From Hermatobates lingyangjiaoensis (lineage: Eukaryota; Arthropoda; Insecta; Hemiptera; Hermatobatidae), in contig JAPFBL010000171.1 of the NCBI GenBank assembly GCA_026182355.1, positions 186,001-250,000 on the forward strand: 64,000 nt of DNA. The letters run 5' to 3'. A model generated the notes under the pieces. The model worked only from the letters and a program-made list of their open reading frames with translations, did no database searches and was not told the origin of the DNA. The position numbers and the translations under genes were made by a program. Position 1 is the stretch's first letter. The number at the start of each line of letters is the position of its first letter. Below, piece by piece: positions 24,421 to 37,629 of the stretch.

Positions 24421-25599
24421 GCATTTCCTATCAAAATAATTCGAAAAGGAAAAAAAAATTCAAATTTAAGCAAGCAACTTTTTTTTAAAAAAAAAACCTT
24501 TTGAATTAGCCATGTTTGAATGATAATCACTAATATTTGACTTTAAGTGAACAAAGTGGTTCAGTTTGTTACAGCAAGTAGAGCGTTCTTCGTGTAGGAA
24601 TATACCAAGTCACCCTTGATTTTTCATGAGTGAGATATATTTTGCTGATAATGTAGACAACTTATAGGCAACGGTTTTCAAACTTTTTTAAAGTGATGGT
24701 CTTCGTCGTAATGTTGAGGTTTATTCCAGTGGAAGAGATCTCATAATGCATGACTACTAGAGGTCTCACAAACATTCTCTTATGTAGTCAAGGAATGAAA
24801 GGTTGTGTTTAGATCTGTGTGCTTTAGCTACTGAAATAGTAACGGTCAGGACTCTTCAGTTTTGAAATGGCTACAGCCACCTCGGATTAAGATAGATTCA
24901 AGACTCTCCGTTAGGTATACCTTTCTAACAGATCACTAGGAAGAAGAAGTACTCAAAACTAGCGACTACATTTCATAAGGTCGAAGAAAACAGCATTATT
25001 TCTTAAGCCATTTCGAGGTGATGACATAAACGAAACAGTTATATCTTCATGAAAATGTTAGAGAGAGCTGGACTCTGAAAGCATAGGTAAGCGCAGTAAC
25101 CAGTGATATACCTCCCCAAAATTAATTGAGTATGGTGCAATAATTCTTTTGGGGTAACAACAATTAAGTCACAATTAAATCGTATGTATGCTATATCAAA
25201 ATAAAATAAAAGAAATATATCCAAATATATATTTCAGTCAACTCAAGTTTGGCACATATAATATAGTTTGACTGCTGCCGTTGTCTAATCAATTTTGGAA
25301 AAATATAACAACAATACTATCTATGAACTGAAGCAAAGTTTTTATGTTTACTTTAAGAGAAGATGAAGTGTCAAATGTTTGTCAATAACATTGCTTTCAT
25401 ACGAAATTCACGAATAAGGGTCAAAAGTTATAAATGTTATCATTTTTTTTTTTAGTATAATTCAAGGCAAAGTATAAGTGAATTACGAGTTGTCTGCAAC
25501 TCATTTTAGCTGTTTCTTTTAGTTTTTGTCCAAGAGCAAAAAAAAAGTAGTTTTCTTCTTGCAAGGATGATGTGAAATATCAGGAGATTAAGGTTAGTA

Positions 25600-25870
25600 T
25601 AAATTAGGGCGTCCCATGGAAGGGAATATCTGCACCCGTGTCGCCGGTTGGTGATTTGTGGCCGTTTATGGGATATTTATTATTGGGCGTCAAGGCGATA
25701 AATCGACGCGTAATACGGAGCCACCTCTCCGACTCCTTCTCAAAGACCGTTTAATTATATCGTGCGCCTCTTTCGTGCAGCTATTTCCACTGTCCTCTCC
25801 CTCTTCTTAAGATTTATCCCTTTTCCGTTGTAACCCCCTCCCCTCTCTCCCCCCCCCCAGATCCCCTTTT
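25600..25870. promoter_or_regulatory. GC-richer island with Hox/Cad-type sites
   Basis: TTTATGG at 25665, then GATATTTATTATTGGG and GCGATAAATCGACGCG. It ends in a pyrimidine tract with CCCCCCCCCC at 25850. Candidate posterior Hox/Cad-responsive element. Confidence 0.35.
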
Positions 25871-26934
25871 CTCTTTTGAAAACTTTGAGAAACTATAAAT
25901 AAGAAGCATTAAGAGGAATACAAGTTTTCTGGTAGTTTCTTTTTTCTTCTTTCCATTCCTCATTATCTATTCCATGCAGGTTTTGTTGACTGTTAGATCA
26001 TCTATCAAAAACTTGTTTTGAAGCGTGTTGTTTCTATGTCTTAGCAAAATGAAGTAATGTTCATTAGTTACAAGGAGGCAGAAAAGTCCCTTGCACTGGA
26101 CAAAATGTATTATACATACAGCGTAGCAGAACGAATTTACAATATACTTTGCTAATTCACTCAAAACGTTTGAAATATTGCAAAAACAATTAAAAAATCT
26201 TTCTTACTTCCGTCCACTGGGCTTAGTAACTTGAAATACTATCAAAAACAAGCACTTAAAAAGTATAAATGAACTAGTATCTGGAGAATACTTAGAAAAT
26301 AACTTAAACAGCTTGAAGCAACTTAAAATGTTTAAAAATTTCAAATATAATAAAAAAAATTATATATTTCTAAAAGACTATATTCAAAATTTCATGATTT
26401 TGCACGTTTCCCAAAAAATTTGTGAAATTTAGTTCAAGTAAATTTGTGACATTCTAAACATAGTAACTTTGCTACTTTAGATATGTGTATAATTGATGAT
26501 TGCTAGATAATTTCTTATATTTTCTTCTTGTATTTTGGCTGATAACTAAAGTGTTTTTTTTTAAATATAACAAAGACGCCAGCATTAAATATATATTATT
26601 TTTTAACATGGAAAAATTTTTATTTTTTAACCACTTACTGATAAACTTTTTTTTATTCTATTCTATTCTTTGGTTAATATTTTTATCACGGTTTATAGAT
26701 GCATGGTGGTGTAAATACTAATAAATATACAATTGAAAATATCACAAAACTGATAATAAACAAACTTCTTTTTATAATCAAGGATTGATACAAAAATTTA
26801 CCACGGTGTTTGAACGTCTTTGAACTAGAAGAAATCAGAGTTCGAACAGAGATGTCGAGAAAGTTATGCCCCTTGAATTCGAACTTTATTTTAAAACTCC
26901 AACAGTCCAAACTTTTAGATGTTTATACACACCT

Positions 26935-27140
26935 TTTTATGATCAAACCACAATAAGAAATGGGAAAACAAGGCTAAGATCTTTCAACCGTAACAAGCGG
27001 TCTTAGTCAGAGTCAGGGTTTTTGACTCTGACGAAGACCGCTTGTTACGGTTGAAACATCTTAGTCTTGTTTTCCCATTTATTATTGTGGTTTGATCATT
27101 GATTGTTATTTCATGTGTTTATGTGACACCTTTTTATATA
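26935..27140. mobile_element. Family A hairpin element, copy 5
   Basis: This is a well-preserved inverted repeat from GATCAAACCACAATAAG at 26941 to its complement at 27094. Each arm has a ribozyme core damaged at a different place. The right arm has intact CUGACGA (27028-27034) but a C for G in stem III. The left arm has intact GAAAG but CUGACUA. The outer end survives only on the right. It is one of few copies without a long TA tract. Confidence 0.7.
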
Positions 27141-27394
27141 GAGAAACCTATAATATTTAAAACAATGACGTCTGCATATGATCTGACTAAAGAGAAGATC
27201 TCATATTTCATTATGTACTTCTTATGAGAAAGTTAGTTTTGGATCTTCACCAAATTGTTTTCGACAAAAATTCTAGAATGAATTATGATTAAGTACCAAG
27301 ATACCAATATATGCATAACACTCCTTTTCTGTTATCAAGGTTTGATCCAGCGTTCAAACATTGACAAAAAACGCTGCAAATATATCTAAATGGA

Positions 27395-27412
27395 ATATAT
27401 ATATATATATAT
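27395..27412. repeat. (TA)n microsatellite, short
   Basis: Short TA tract with no recognisable element attached. Confidence 0.9.
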
Positions 27413-28346
27413 CACAAGAAATTATACAAAAACATTGAATAGAATAAACACGTATTATGATATCTATTTCAAACAACAATTTGACCTGAAGAGTTGATTA
27501 CAAGGAAAGATAACTAAGAAATAAGTTTTTAGTTTGGTACATCGAAACCAAGAGAAGTTTTGAAAGAAAGTAGCTCTCAAATTTGCCATAATCAACTACA
27601 TCTGACGTCGTTAAACGAATGTCTAAAAAAAAGTAAGTTAAAAGGTGACCAAATTAAGATAAGGGAGATAAATAAAAAATGTATAAATATAAGAAATATA
27701 AAAATAAAAGTGCAAAAACTAACCTACTGACAAGAAAATTTAATAAATATAAAAATAAAAAAGTTAGGAGGGAATTTTATGGATTTTAGCTTAATTTTTT
27801 TAATTAGTTAAACTTCTCAAAGCTACTTGCAAATCTAGATTACCCAATCTGCTACTGCCCTTTTAAAATGAAAGGTCAAGATTTTCCTCTTCCTCTCATT
27901 TAATTTTCTGGCTTTCTTTTTATAACTTACTAATTATTTATTTCAGATATTTTACTTCAATTTTTACTCTTAATAGTAATTTCATTCCGATTTACTTTGT
28001 CATTTAGTTTTCATCCTTTAATTTAGTTTTTAAATAACTTACTTTTTTTTGGTCGTGAAGTTCTTCAAATGTACTTCCTTCAAAACCTCACTCAGCCTCG
28101 ATATACTGAAATCAGTTTGATATCAGTTTTCGTCACATTTTTTTATTGGAACTTATTTCAATGATGAAGTGATTTTAAAAATCAAACTCAGGAAGTGCAT
28201 TTTGTTCTGCTTAATTCCTATGAATATAAAGTCTGATTATTTGACCGTTCTTATAATTGAATATATATATATGATGTTTATTTCAGTAACTTACTAAAAA
28301 TCTAGTAATCTCACTATAAATAAAGGAGATAAAAAAAAGAACTTTA

Positions 28347-28350
<4 letters not shown>

Positions 28351-28383
<33 letters not shown>
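28351..28383. repeat. (TA)n microsatellite
   Basis: TA tract at the left edge of a family F-like fragment. Confidence 0.97.
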
Positions 28384-28386
<3 letters not shown>

Positions 28387-28500
28387 AAAGGAGAGAGAAA
28401 AACAGATAAAAACACACACTAAAGACTCACTACAATATTTCAACATTTGTCGTCGTCGGACAGAAGTAGTCCCTTTGAGTAGCTAAAACCTACTGCTTCA
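28384..28500. mobile_element. Family F-like fragment next to TA tract
   Basis: Following (TA)n at 28351-28383 is a segment with ACTCACTACAATATTTCAAC on the plus strand. Its complement reads as a ribozyme-like 3' half (GAAAU-AU), preceded by a CCGACGA sequence where CUGANGA is expected. A weaker relative lies at 31305-31345. Both are degenerate. Confidence 0.4.
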
Positions 28501-28969
28501 GTATAGTATATATATATTGTCAGTTAAATAGAAAAGTAATATCATATTGAAATTGTGAAACAGAAAAAGAGAATAATCATTCTTTTTTTCTAATTTACTT
28601 GTGTATTTACAAATAGTAAAAATATTATAGTGGTATAGTGCAAGAATAGTTATGTAAAGAAGTTCCTATTTCCTTCTTAATTCTAATAACATCTTTAAGG
28701 TGGTGTATCAACAATGTATAAAAAATAATGATAAAAAATATTATTTGGGTGATTATTGACATTTAGTTGCCTGTCTTCTTCTATATTCTGATATTCGTCG
28801 TCATCAGGAGATGTAAACTAAAGATAGTTCTTTTGTTGCATAAGTGTATTATTATATACACACTATACTATTATATACATTCATTATAAGAAAGTTGTTA
28901 ACAATATATAATTAATATTGGTAAAAAATTAAAGGGTAAACATATATAAATGTGTCAATAGTTGTGTTC

Positions 28970-29720
28970 TATATGGCGTGACGTCATTGTCCCGCTGAGC
29001 CTCTATGGTCTATTAGGAGATACTTTACCTTCGACAGCCTCCTGCAGCCCTTGTCAATTTTTTCCTAACCTTATTTCTACAAAAAAGTGGGCAGGCCTCA
29101 TTGTGAACCACAAAGCGGTCTCGCTATCCCACTAGGAGGCTCCTCATTCTGCTTACAATTAACAATTTTACGCTTGTTAAAAAACCACCACCGTCCTTGC
29201 TTCACACCGTTAGCCATTGTTTTCATGTGCCATCAATCACAGTGAGAGTCTTTGTTCCCTTACAAAAGGAGTTATTGATCCAGCTCGCAGTAATATTCTG
29301 GCGAGAGCGAAAAAAAAAACCTCTTATTGGTAGTATAGAAGCAGGTGAGACTGGTACAGGTGTCGTGAGGACCACATGCCTCAGAGCCTCGTTAGATCGG
29401 GGTGAATTAACAGGCAATTATTCTAAGTACCGCCTTCTCTAGGAATAGTATTACCATGTCTTTAAAATACCCGACTTGGCAGCTTTAAAATTTTCAGTAT
29501 TACTCCCCGGCCCTCGATGACATATGACACGATGATCACAGTTCAAAAAGTTACCCTCCTAATATAATCAACATCCGGCGTGGCTACATTATTACAATTA
29601 AAAAGCCAGCCTAGAGATATTTTGGTTTCTAAGTTTCCAGTCAGGTAAACGTACAAAGAGTCATAAATTCGACAAGCTACCATGGAGGCTAAAAACGTAC
29701 CCTACTTAAAATAAACATCT
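28970..29720. promoter_or_regulatory. GC-richer island with paired CAGGTG sites
   Basis: CAGGTG at 29342 and 29357. GTGACGTCATTG near 28980 is a full CRE/ATF-type site. The part after 29450 is less GC-rich. Confidence 0.33.
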
Positions 29721-30592
29721 GTTTCCAACAACTTCTTCATATTTTGGGTAAAATCAAATATAACATATTTATTAACCATAAGTTGCAAAATAAGTGTCTA
29801 TAGTGAAAGAATCATCTGTCTTGATTATATAGCCAATTACAGAGGATAAATGTTTCGTCTTTAATAATATCATAGTTATAAGAAATAATTCTACTTTTAC
29901 AAGTAGATTAGCAAATGAAATCGTCACTCATGATATACTTTTGACATTATAGTACAAAGAATCCAGAAGAAATAGTAAAACAGCATTAAAACATTAACTC
30001 TCTCTCATAATATCATTAAGCAAAGAACTCTTTTTTTATATGGGCTACTACAACAAAAAAATTTTTTTTTATTAATATTTCGACAATGAAATTCAAATTT
30101 ATAGACTACAACATGCAATTTTATTTCGCATTTTGCAGATTCAACATTATAATTTGAACTACTTAGACTTTTTGCAGAAACTAAAGAAATAATTTTAATG
30201 CATCAAAATGAGTTAGAATTTGAAAACTGTAATTAATACCCTTTCATATATAACTACGCAAACACAAATAGACTATGTGGAAAAATACTGTTTCATTTCT
30301 TTGATTACAAATGAAAATTTTAAAACTACAATGATGTAAGTGATAGAACTGTATTTTAAGAAAATGCTAATGAAAGGTTGTAGTATTTTTTTAAAAAAAT
30401 CATTTTATATATATTATTTGGTATATAAATATAAACCAAATATATTTATATTAGCAAACAATTTGCCAAATATATTATGGCAAAACAATTTTAGAAGAAT
30501 ATGATTTTGTTTTTAATTTGTTTGCCTGAAGTTGTAGTAATTGATTTTGAAACGTTAGAAAGACTAAATCTGAACAGTACAGAACATCCTTG

Positions 30593-30660
30593 GGTCAATC
30601 GAGTCTAGTCTTAGTCTGCCAGGCCAAACCAAGCGACCATACGGCTGAGCTACTCAGATA
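30593..30660 (-). repeat. tRNA-like segment, possible SINE head
   Basis: On the minus strand a box A-like TAGCTCAGCCG is followed about 40 bases later by GACTCGATTGACC, close to a box B. The cloverleaf does not close convincingly, so it is more likely a tRNA-derived repeat fragment than a tRNA gene. Confidence 0.3.
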
Positions 30661-31519
30661 CTTAATTGTTTATTTATAAAAAAACTACAACCTGTTATAG
30701 CTAATGTTGTCATCAACAAAAGGAAGGTAATAATTTGCATAATCTATATTTATTAGCGGTTGTTTTTCAAATATACTTACTTTGCATAGTTTCTGTTATC
30801 AAGGCAAACTTTCACATAATAGTTTGAAACTTTTCATCATTAACTGTAACTATGTTTGCGTTTATCTCTGTTAAACAAATGAAAAACTTAGTTTAAAAAG
30901 GTCACACTTATAATGATATTCAGGATAAATAATTACTTAATAACAGAAAGTTAAATAAATTATTATAAATCTTAATATACTCATTGAATTAATGAATGCT
31001 GGTAAAATTAGTTTCTATGGGCCCATTTGAAAATAATGATGCCCATTTTTTAGCGTAATATTAATTTTTACGCCTAATATTTTAAAAGATTTTTTATAAA
31101 ATTTCTTGCAAACTAAAGAAATAATTTAAACAAATGTTAGATAATCTCACTTTCTGTGAGCAGTATGCTTGCGTTGTTTTAATTGTCACATTATTTACAA
31201 AAAAATGAATAAGGTTTTATTTATCTTTTATGAACTAGTTTTATGAACAATAAATTGAATTAGAGAAAAAAAATATACAAAAAATCACTGACAAAAAAAA
31301 ATTCTATATTTTAACATCTGTAGTCGTCAGAAAAAATTAGTGGCTTTAAATTTAAACAAGGATTTTGTCGAAGTCATAGTTTCCATGTATTCCTACTCCT
31401 GATGTAGATTAATGACAAATACTTAACTAATATTTATTTAAACACGTATTTATTTGTGTCTTCTTTTGGCTTGTTTAATCGTCTTTAATATATCAATAGA
31501 ATAATTATATAGGGAATAC

Positions 31520-31521
<2 letters not shown>

Positions 31522-31562
<41 letters not shown>
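31522..31562. repeat. (TA)n microsatellite
   Basis: TA tract at the left edge of family A copy 6. Confidence 0.97.
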
Positions 31563-31567
<5 letters not shown>

Positions 31568-31568
<1 letters not shown>

Positions 31569-31690
31569 AAAAGATTTCACATAAACACGTGAAACAACAA
31601 TCAATGATCAAACCACAATAAGAAATGGGAAAACAAGACTAAGATCTTTCAACCGTAACAAGCGGTCTTCGTCAGAGTCAAAAACTCAAC
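31568..31690. mobile_element. Family A half-element, copy 6
   Basis: A complete left arm starts from the outer end (AAGATTTCACATAAACACG) and runs through an intact ribozyme core, breaking off into TA-rich DNA after CTCAACTG. (TA)n at 31522-31562 lies immediately to its left. Confidence 0.7.
31637..31679 (-). ncRNA. Hammerhead ribozyme motif in family A copy 6
   Basis: On the minus strand: stem I GACU (31679-31676) pairs with AGUC (31640-31637). CUGACGA is followed by an unpaired A, stem II GACCG/CGGUU with a 7-nt loop, GAAA, stem III A-G/C-U with AU loop, and cleavage base U at 31641. The core is complete and stem I is a perfect 4 bp. Confidence 0.72.
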
Positions 31691-32039
31691 TGATATATAT
31701 ATTATATAAATAAGAATTTCCTATATATATTATATAGTTATATATAGGGAATTATATATATTCTATGTAATTATAAGTAGAAATATATACATATAGGGAA
31801 TACAGGAGGTTTGACTCACCAATTTATGTAAAGCAAAGTTTTTGAAATATTTTCTCCTCATAAATATTATGAAAGGAATTGTAATCGTTATAGAAAAGTA
31901 GTTTCTATGGTCTATGACAATAGGTATCAGTGGTAGACTTCTGTATTATTTCAAAATCTCATTACAAATATCATATTCTGATAATTTAGAAAGGGGACAC
32001 ACTTTTTACAGGTATAATATTTTATCGTTTCCCCTATCA

Positions 32040-32335
32040 GAGTGAAACGGTATATGTAGCATGTGTTGGAACAGTAGCTGCTGGCTTGAGAGATGTATTT
32101 AGTGGAATTCCGCTGTTGTTCTGAGAACCTGCTCCCTGCGGCGACGGCAGGATGTTCCCAGGACGCGAGAAGAGACCAGTGTTTATCGATAACAATGGGT
32201 CGGCAGGCCAGAACAGACACGCAACGACACCGACCACTATAAATATATAACTGTCCCACCCATTGTATATATTTCACGACAATTAAGTCAATCCATCATA
32301 ATACAGTGGCTAATAGGATGAGAGCCTTAATGGGG
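32040..32335. promoter_or_regulatory. GC-richer island, candidate enhancer
   Basis: A sharp block with CTGCGGCGACGGCAGG, CCCAGGACGCG and TTATCGATAACAATGGG (palindromic TTATCGATAA plus an ACAATGG Sox-type site). Confidence 0.33.
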
Positions 32336-33006
32336 AAGGGTATTAACTTTTGATTTCTAAAAGGTCTTTGGCCTTTAAACATCGCTTTGTTCATTGTAAC
32401 CACACACTTCTCTCTCAACAACAACAACAACAAACTTACCGTTCTCATGTTCAGCCATGAGATCATTACAACTCCTAAAGCAAGACACTGTTAACACAAA
32501 CATCATTTGCATTAAATTAAATTATTAGCACACTTTACTATACAAAGCCCACATTCAGGTAAAAGCCTTACATTAATGATCCTCAGCCATTGACGTGTCA
32601 GTCATTAGCTTTACAACCGCATAAGAGTGTCGAGATGAGACGACAAAGGTAAGACTGCACTACAAAAATATACAATGGTGCACTAAACAAGAAAACATAT
32701 ATATTACTTTATTATAAGAGCAACTTCTTTTATTAATTTAAACAAAAATCTATAGTATACAAAACAAAAATAATATTACAGTTTGTCTGCTTTTATACTT
32801 TTTAAACTATTTTGTTATAAAAATATAATAATATTTTTAAAAAGTTGAATTAAGTTTATTGATGAACTTAAGTTATTTATTTAAACCTTAAAAGTTTATT
32901 TAAATTATCATAGAAATAATCACGTAGAGTTTATCTAATCAGATATGAATTATTTATAACATTTATTTTTATTTCAGTATATAAAATATTCATTATTTAT
33001 TTTATA

Positions 33007-33273
33007 TTAGAATTAGTAATAATACATTCCGTCATACCTCGTAAAGTCTCTGTAAAGCTCGACCGGTTTCGGGTCCGCCTGGATCCCATCTTCAAGAGCA
33101 CCTAACTGACTGTGTGTGTTGTTTTCCTATAACCTACCTTATATAGTAGGTTATAGGAAATACAACACACACAGTCAGTTAGGTGCTCTTGAAGATGGGA
33201 TCCAGGCGGACGAAACGGTCGAGCTTTACAGAGACTTTACGAGTATGACGGAATGTATTATTACTAATTCTAA
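33007..33273. mobile_element. Hairpin element with ribozyme motifs (own family)
   Basis: This is a 267-bp inverted repeat centred on a TTATAGTAGG palindrome near 33140. Both arms hold a UUGAAGA...GAAAC core. The left arm is intact; the right arm has lost two bases in stem II and one in stem III. It is not in a TA microsatellite. Confidence 0.7.
33061..33099 (-). ncRNA. Hammerhead ribozyme motif, 33-kb hairpin left arm
   Basis: On the minus strand: GCUC, UUGAAGA (U in place of C at the first core base), one unpaired U, stem II GGG/CCC with a long loop, GAAAC, loop CG and GUC, then GAGC. GCUC and GAGC pair as stem I. The first core base differs from consensus, so activity is uncertain. Confidence 0.55.
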
Positions 33274-34169
33274 TATTACTAACCTCAGTGGAACTAACCC
33301 ATTAACTATATTTATTTTATAACATAATAACATTGTAATTATTATTTTTTTTTAAAAATGGGACTTATGAAAGATATTTTACTGAAAGAAAAAAGTAAAC
33401 AAGAAAAACTAATAAAAAAATGAAATAATATTAACATGATATCAAAAGGTGAAACAAGAATAAAATATAAAATAATTTATAAGAAAATAAATAATTATTT
33501 CATAAAAGGGATAAAATAAAAAGTAGGTACCTTTCAAAATAAAATATAGGTACCTATATAAGTAACGAACAGGTAGCCTTACTAAAAATTTACGATCAAA
33601 CACAATAACTAAAAGAAATAAAACAATTTTGAGTATAGTTATTATTTTCAATTTCAATGGTCTATGACAATATGAACATATATATGAACATATATTCATG
33701 CTGTTGTTGAACGCTTTTACAACAGCGTAAAACTGTTGTAAAGTTCATTGACACAATCATGTGCCAAAACGATAAATTTCATTATTTATATATTTTTAAC
33801 AGATTTTTATAATGCAAATGTGCCAAAAACAACAGATTTGAAACTTTAATTGACTAAGAAGCATTAGCATATTTTATAAACTATTAGTTTAATTTTGGAT
33901 AACGTTAATCTGTGTATTTTAACTTTAATCACTCCATACCAGAAAAAATGGAAATAAATATAATAATTTGAGTTCTTACATATAAGATAAGTATTTTATC
34001 TATTATTAAGGACTTTTCATTCACATTATGGGATATAGATTGGCATTTCCCACCAAAATGAAATACAGGTTTGTAGGAAATAACAGAAAAAAACTGAAGT
34101 TAACTTTGAATTCTGAGCGGAATGAAGTATGCACGTGTAGGGTGGTCTGCATGTATGGCGCAGGGTTGC

Positions 34170-34560
34170 AACCCTCAAACAGTATTAGCATAGAGTGCCA
34201 CGCGCATCTTATAGTAAGTTAACGACCTCCTGCCGCCCGAATAAAGATGTCAGGAGGATTAATGTTGACACCGCGTGGTTCCGCTTTACTGCTTTCAAGT
34301 GGCTGGACTTGATCTCTCTTCAGTAATGTAGCGCCGACGCCGTCATAAACGAACCCGTCCACGAGTAATTAAATGACCCCTGGATACCATCTTCCCATAC
34401 TGATCACCTCACGATTAGGCCTCTCTGTCCGTCACCGTGCTCCATCAGATATTAAAATACCATCCGGCTCTTACCCTTTGCCGCCTTCCCGCTAAATCAA
34501 CCAGCAACCTTCCCCTTCTTAAATCTACTGCTTTATTAAGATAAAACCAACCACTCGTGG
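34170..34560. promoter_or_regulatory. GC-richer island, candidate enhancer
   Basis: A 390-bp block with CCTGCCGCCCGAATAAAG, GGAGGATTAATG, GTAATTAAATGACC and CACGATTAGGCC, a dense set of homeodomain-type cores in a GC-rich setting. Confidence 0.35.
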
Positions 34561-35027
34561 GAACACGGAATTGATACTGAATTCCTCAAAGACATTTCTA
34601 CACTAAAATTCCTTAACAACCGTGTGCCATAAAATCTCAAGCCACTTTAATGCTCCTTTTTGAAAATAAAATAACTTAGCTTGACGAGGAGTGGTGATGA
34701 AGCGTCAGTCATGAATAACTTCAAAGGAGTCGCAGCAGAAGATCAGAGTTCACATTGTTACGAAACATCCTCTAAAACATCCTACACTGAAACAACAGCA
34801 ATCAGATTATCTAAAACGACTTAGCACATCATCTACTTAACTAATTGGTATTAGCATAAAAGCCATAGGACAAGATATCAACAAAACCAAGCAAAATAAA
34901 TGTATCCCAGTAAAGACATACTTGTCTCTGATCAAAGCATCTTTGCTTACTAAACCTACATGGCTTTTTTTGGAAATAAGGAAGCAAATAAAGAAGCTGC
35001 AGATAATTGAAACAATATATATTTATA

Positions 35028-35099
35028 AAAAAGCTTTCACATGGTATTCATCATTCTTAGTCTTGTTTCCTCATTTCATATTGTGGTTTGATCATTGAT
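35028..35099. mobile_element. Family A element with internal deletion, copy 7
   Basis: A left outer end (AAAAAGCTTTCACATG) is followed directly by the right arm end (CTTAGTCTTGTTTCC through GTGGTTTGATCATTG). The ribozyme-bearing middle is deleted. It leads straight into (TA)n at 35100-35118. Confidence 0.55.
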
Positions 35100-35117
35100 T
35101 TATATATATATATATAT

Positions 35118-35251
35118 AAACTATATTGACACATAGAACACACAGAAATGAAACAGAAACTCACTACTATATTTCGATGTCCTCATTATCAGGAAGATAG
35201 TAGTGAGTTTCTGTTCCATTTCTGTGTGTTCTTTGTGTCAATGTAGTTTAT
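35118..35251. mobile_element. Family F-like hairpin element
   Basis: The arms AAACTATATTGACACATAGA and complement enclose a centre with minus-strand CUGAUAA and a GAAAUAUAGUAGUGAG tail. This is a hammerhead-like core with one conserved G replaced by A. The same GAAAUAUAGUAGUG tail recurs at 40.55 kb and, with small changes, at 28.4 kb. TA tracts occur on the left and further right (35286). Confidence 0.6.
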
Positions 35252-35819
35252 TTAGTTCGTGGGAACGTTTCATTTTATTGGTTTTATATATATATATGAA
35301 CTTTAGACTATTAAAATAATGAAAGAAGACTTTGTAATCTTCTAGAAATAAGAACTCTTGTCTCTGTCATTAATAGAATTAATGAAGGTGGTTGTGCTCT
35401 CAGAAGGACTTAAATAGAATTAAATTTTCTCCTAAAAATGTTAACGCTATTTTATGTATTATGTAATATAAACACATATTTGTATGTGTAATACAAATAT
35501 CTATACTATATCAGCAAGTCAAACGTTTTGTTTCAACTGAGGCCGGTAATTCTTATACTAAATAATTATAAAAAATATCACATTCCATCTTGTGACATTT
35601 CATAGTCACATTATTGAGACTTTTTAATTACATTATTAGCAATAATTGTTGATGTGATTTCAAATTTTTTATTTGAATATTTTTATTTGTTAATATTAAA
35701 GGACACATATTCATAGATAATTGGTGAACTTTATAGTTATAGGAATATATGTATATGCCTTTTATGTAATCCAACTAGATGGAATTATGAATGTAAGACA
35801 TGTTTTACAGTCGAAGTGT

Positions 35820-36300
35820 TAATTGGGTTTACTAATTAAGAGAGCGATTGGATTGGTTTGATGTTTGTTGTTAAAAGGTAGGGTTGAGGCTTTCCAAGTG
35901 TGAGAGTGGCTGGAGGGAGGCAGACAGTAGGAAGGATTGTGTCGTTTGGAGAGGGATTAATTATTTACGAGGAGATAGGGGGGTAATTTAGGAAAGACAG
36001 AGTTAATAGTCCAAGTGGACTGCATTAAGAAGGGAAGTTGTTATCAGAGAGGGCGCGATGGAATAAATCTCAGGGTGACGGTGCTTATTTATAGACAATC
36101 CAGGTGGATGCTGGTGAGTGGAGAACCAATAATTCCGGTAGCGTCATAAATAAGATTAAAACAGAACCGGCCAGAGCAGAGACCTAATCCTAGTGAGTGG
36201 CTTGGTAAGAGGCCTTGGATTGAGATGTAATTATAATATCTGTCGAGAACAGTGACCTTAGGGTAGCCCACACCTCCGATAGGTCACCTCTCATTGTCCA
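35820..36300. promoter_or_regulatory. GC-richer island, candidate enhancer
   Basis: A 480-bp block with CAGGTG at 36101, GGAATAAATCTCAGGGTGAC, GCTTATTTATAG, ACCAATAATTCCGG and GCGTCATAAATAAG. Several Hox/Cad- and Mef2-like A/T cores are embedded in GC-rich sequence. Confidence 0.36.
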
Positions 36301-36959
36301 ACCTCATTATAAGCTTTTATTAAAATAAACAAAATAGATTTCTCCGTATTGTGTAAAACTAATGTGACTTCTAGAGTCATTTACACTCTATTTTTCTAAA
36401 CTGGGACCCATTTTGACTCCATACGGGTAATAAATACTAAAAACGATTAATTTGACAAGTTTCTTATTAAATTATGTCATACAGAGTTAGCCTTCTGGAT
36501 CACAGTTAAATGCAATAAATATGACGAAAATTTTAAAAATGAATATAATTACTAAAAACTGAAAGGCTACTATGAATATATGGATAAAGTTATTTGTCGA
36601 GAAATACGTTCTTTTTGTGAATATAACATAAACTGTAAAAACACGTGGTTATATAATCATAAAATTATAAATATGAAAGAATTAAAGTAACATGTTTTTT
36701 ATGTTGCTGATTAGCTAATGTTACCCAATGTTTAAGAATTAACCTTAACAATGTTTAAGATTAACTAATTACCCAATGTGTTTTCTTAATTGTTGATGAC
36801 TAAGGTGAATTATTTAATAGGTATATTCTTATTAATTGTATATATCTATGAACTATAATTAATACGATTTGTTATTGGTATATTTCGATTCGATCTTTTC
36901 ATTTGCCTTAAAACTGCATATTTGTCTTAAGATTTGGCTATTTCTAAAGAATTTGCATT

Positions 36960-37290
36960 TGAGAGGGCTAAGGAGGACTTGAAGTGGTGCATGCACGGCG
37001 GGATGTAGGTGGGTGCGGCGTGATGCAGGGCCTGATGACTGCAGCAGGTGGGCTTTTTTCTTTACTCAGGCCCGTGTCATTGGGCTCCCACCACTCCTTC
37101 CTCTCTCCAGAGTTTTACTGGAATATAATGGCCTTTCCCATCTGCCCCTCAAACCATTCTCCACTTTTTTTTTGTCTTTTCCATGTCGACGCTCAAAACG
37201 AAGGCATGGACTATCATTGACAGCAGGTCTACTCCTATCCACTGCACTAATGCGACACCTGCAAAGTCAAGTGATTCACCGCGGAAACCT
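36960..37290. promoter_or_regulatory. GC-richer island with CAGGTG and CACCTG
   Basis: CAGGTG at 37045 within GCAGCAGGTGGG and CACCTG at 37256. Overlapping + strand frames exist but lack splice context. Confidence 0.32.
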
Positions 37291-37629
37291 GCATTTATAA
37301 AAAAAAAATCGAAGAAAAACATATTTCAATTTCTAATATATACACGACTATATCATTCAATATTCGACGAATATTGAACAATATTTTCTTTCGGGTTCGT
37401 GGTTGGATATAATTGGAATGCCAGGGTGGTCTACTGGTTTGCGTGCTTACCACTAAAAGCAAAAAAAAAAAAAAATCAATTGTAACTCACTTTGACAGCG
37501 ATTCTTCACGTAGAAGATATTAACATTTGTTGAACGGCGTCATAAAGGATGTAAAGTTATATAACCAAAATATGTCTACATAATGTTAAATTTACAGTGT
37601 TTAAGATCTTACGAAAAATATATATCCAT

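Noticed and set aside
31951..32277. Minus-strand frames of 108 and 66 codons
   Set aside because: Composition-driven openness in a GC-richer block; opposite strand to the host gene and without domain similarity.
36984..37377. Three overlapping plus-strand frames
   Set aside because: They lie in a candidate regulatory island, overlap one another and have no splice or codon-use support.
37420..37475. GGTGGTCTACTGGTTTGCG followed by an A run, as a tRNA or SINE
   Set aside because: Box A-like only, no box B, very short; too weak to list.
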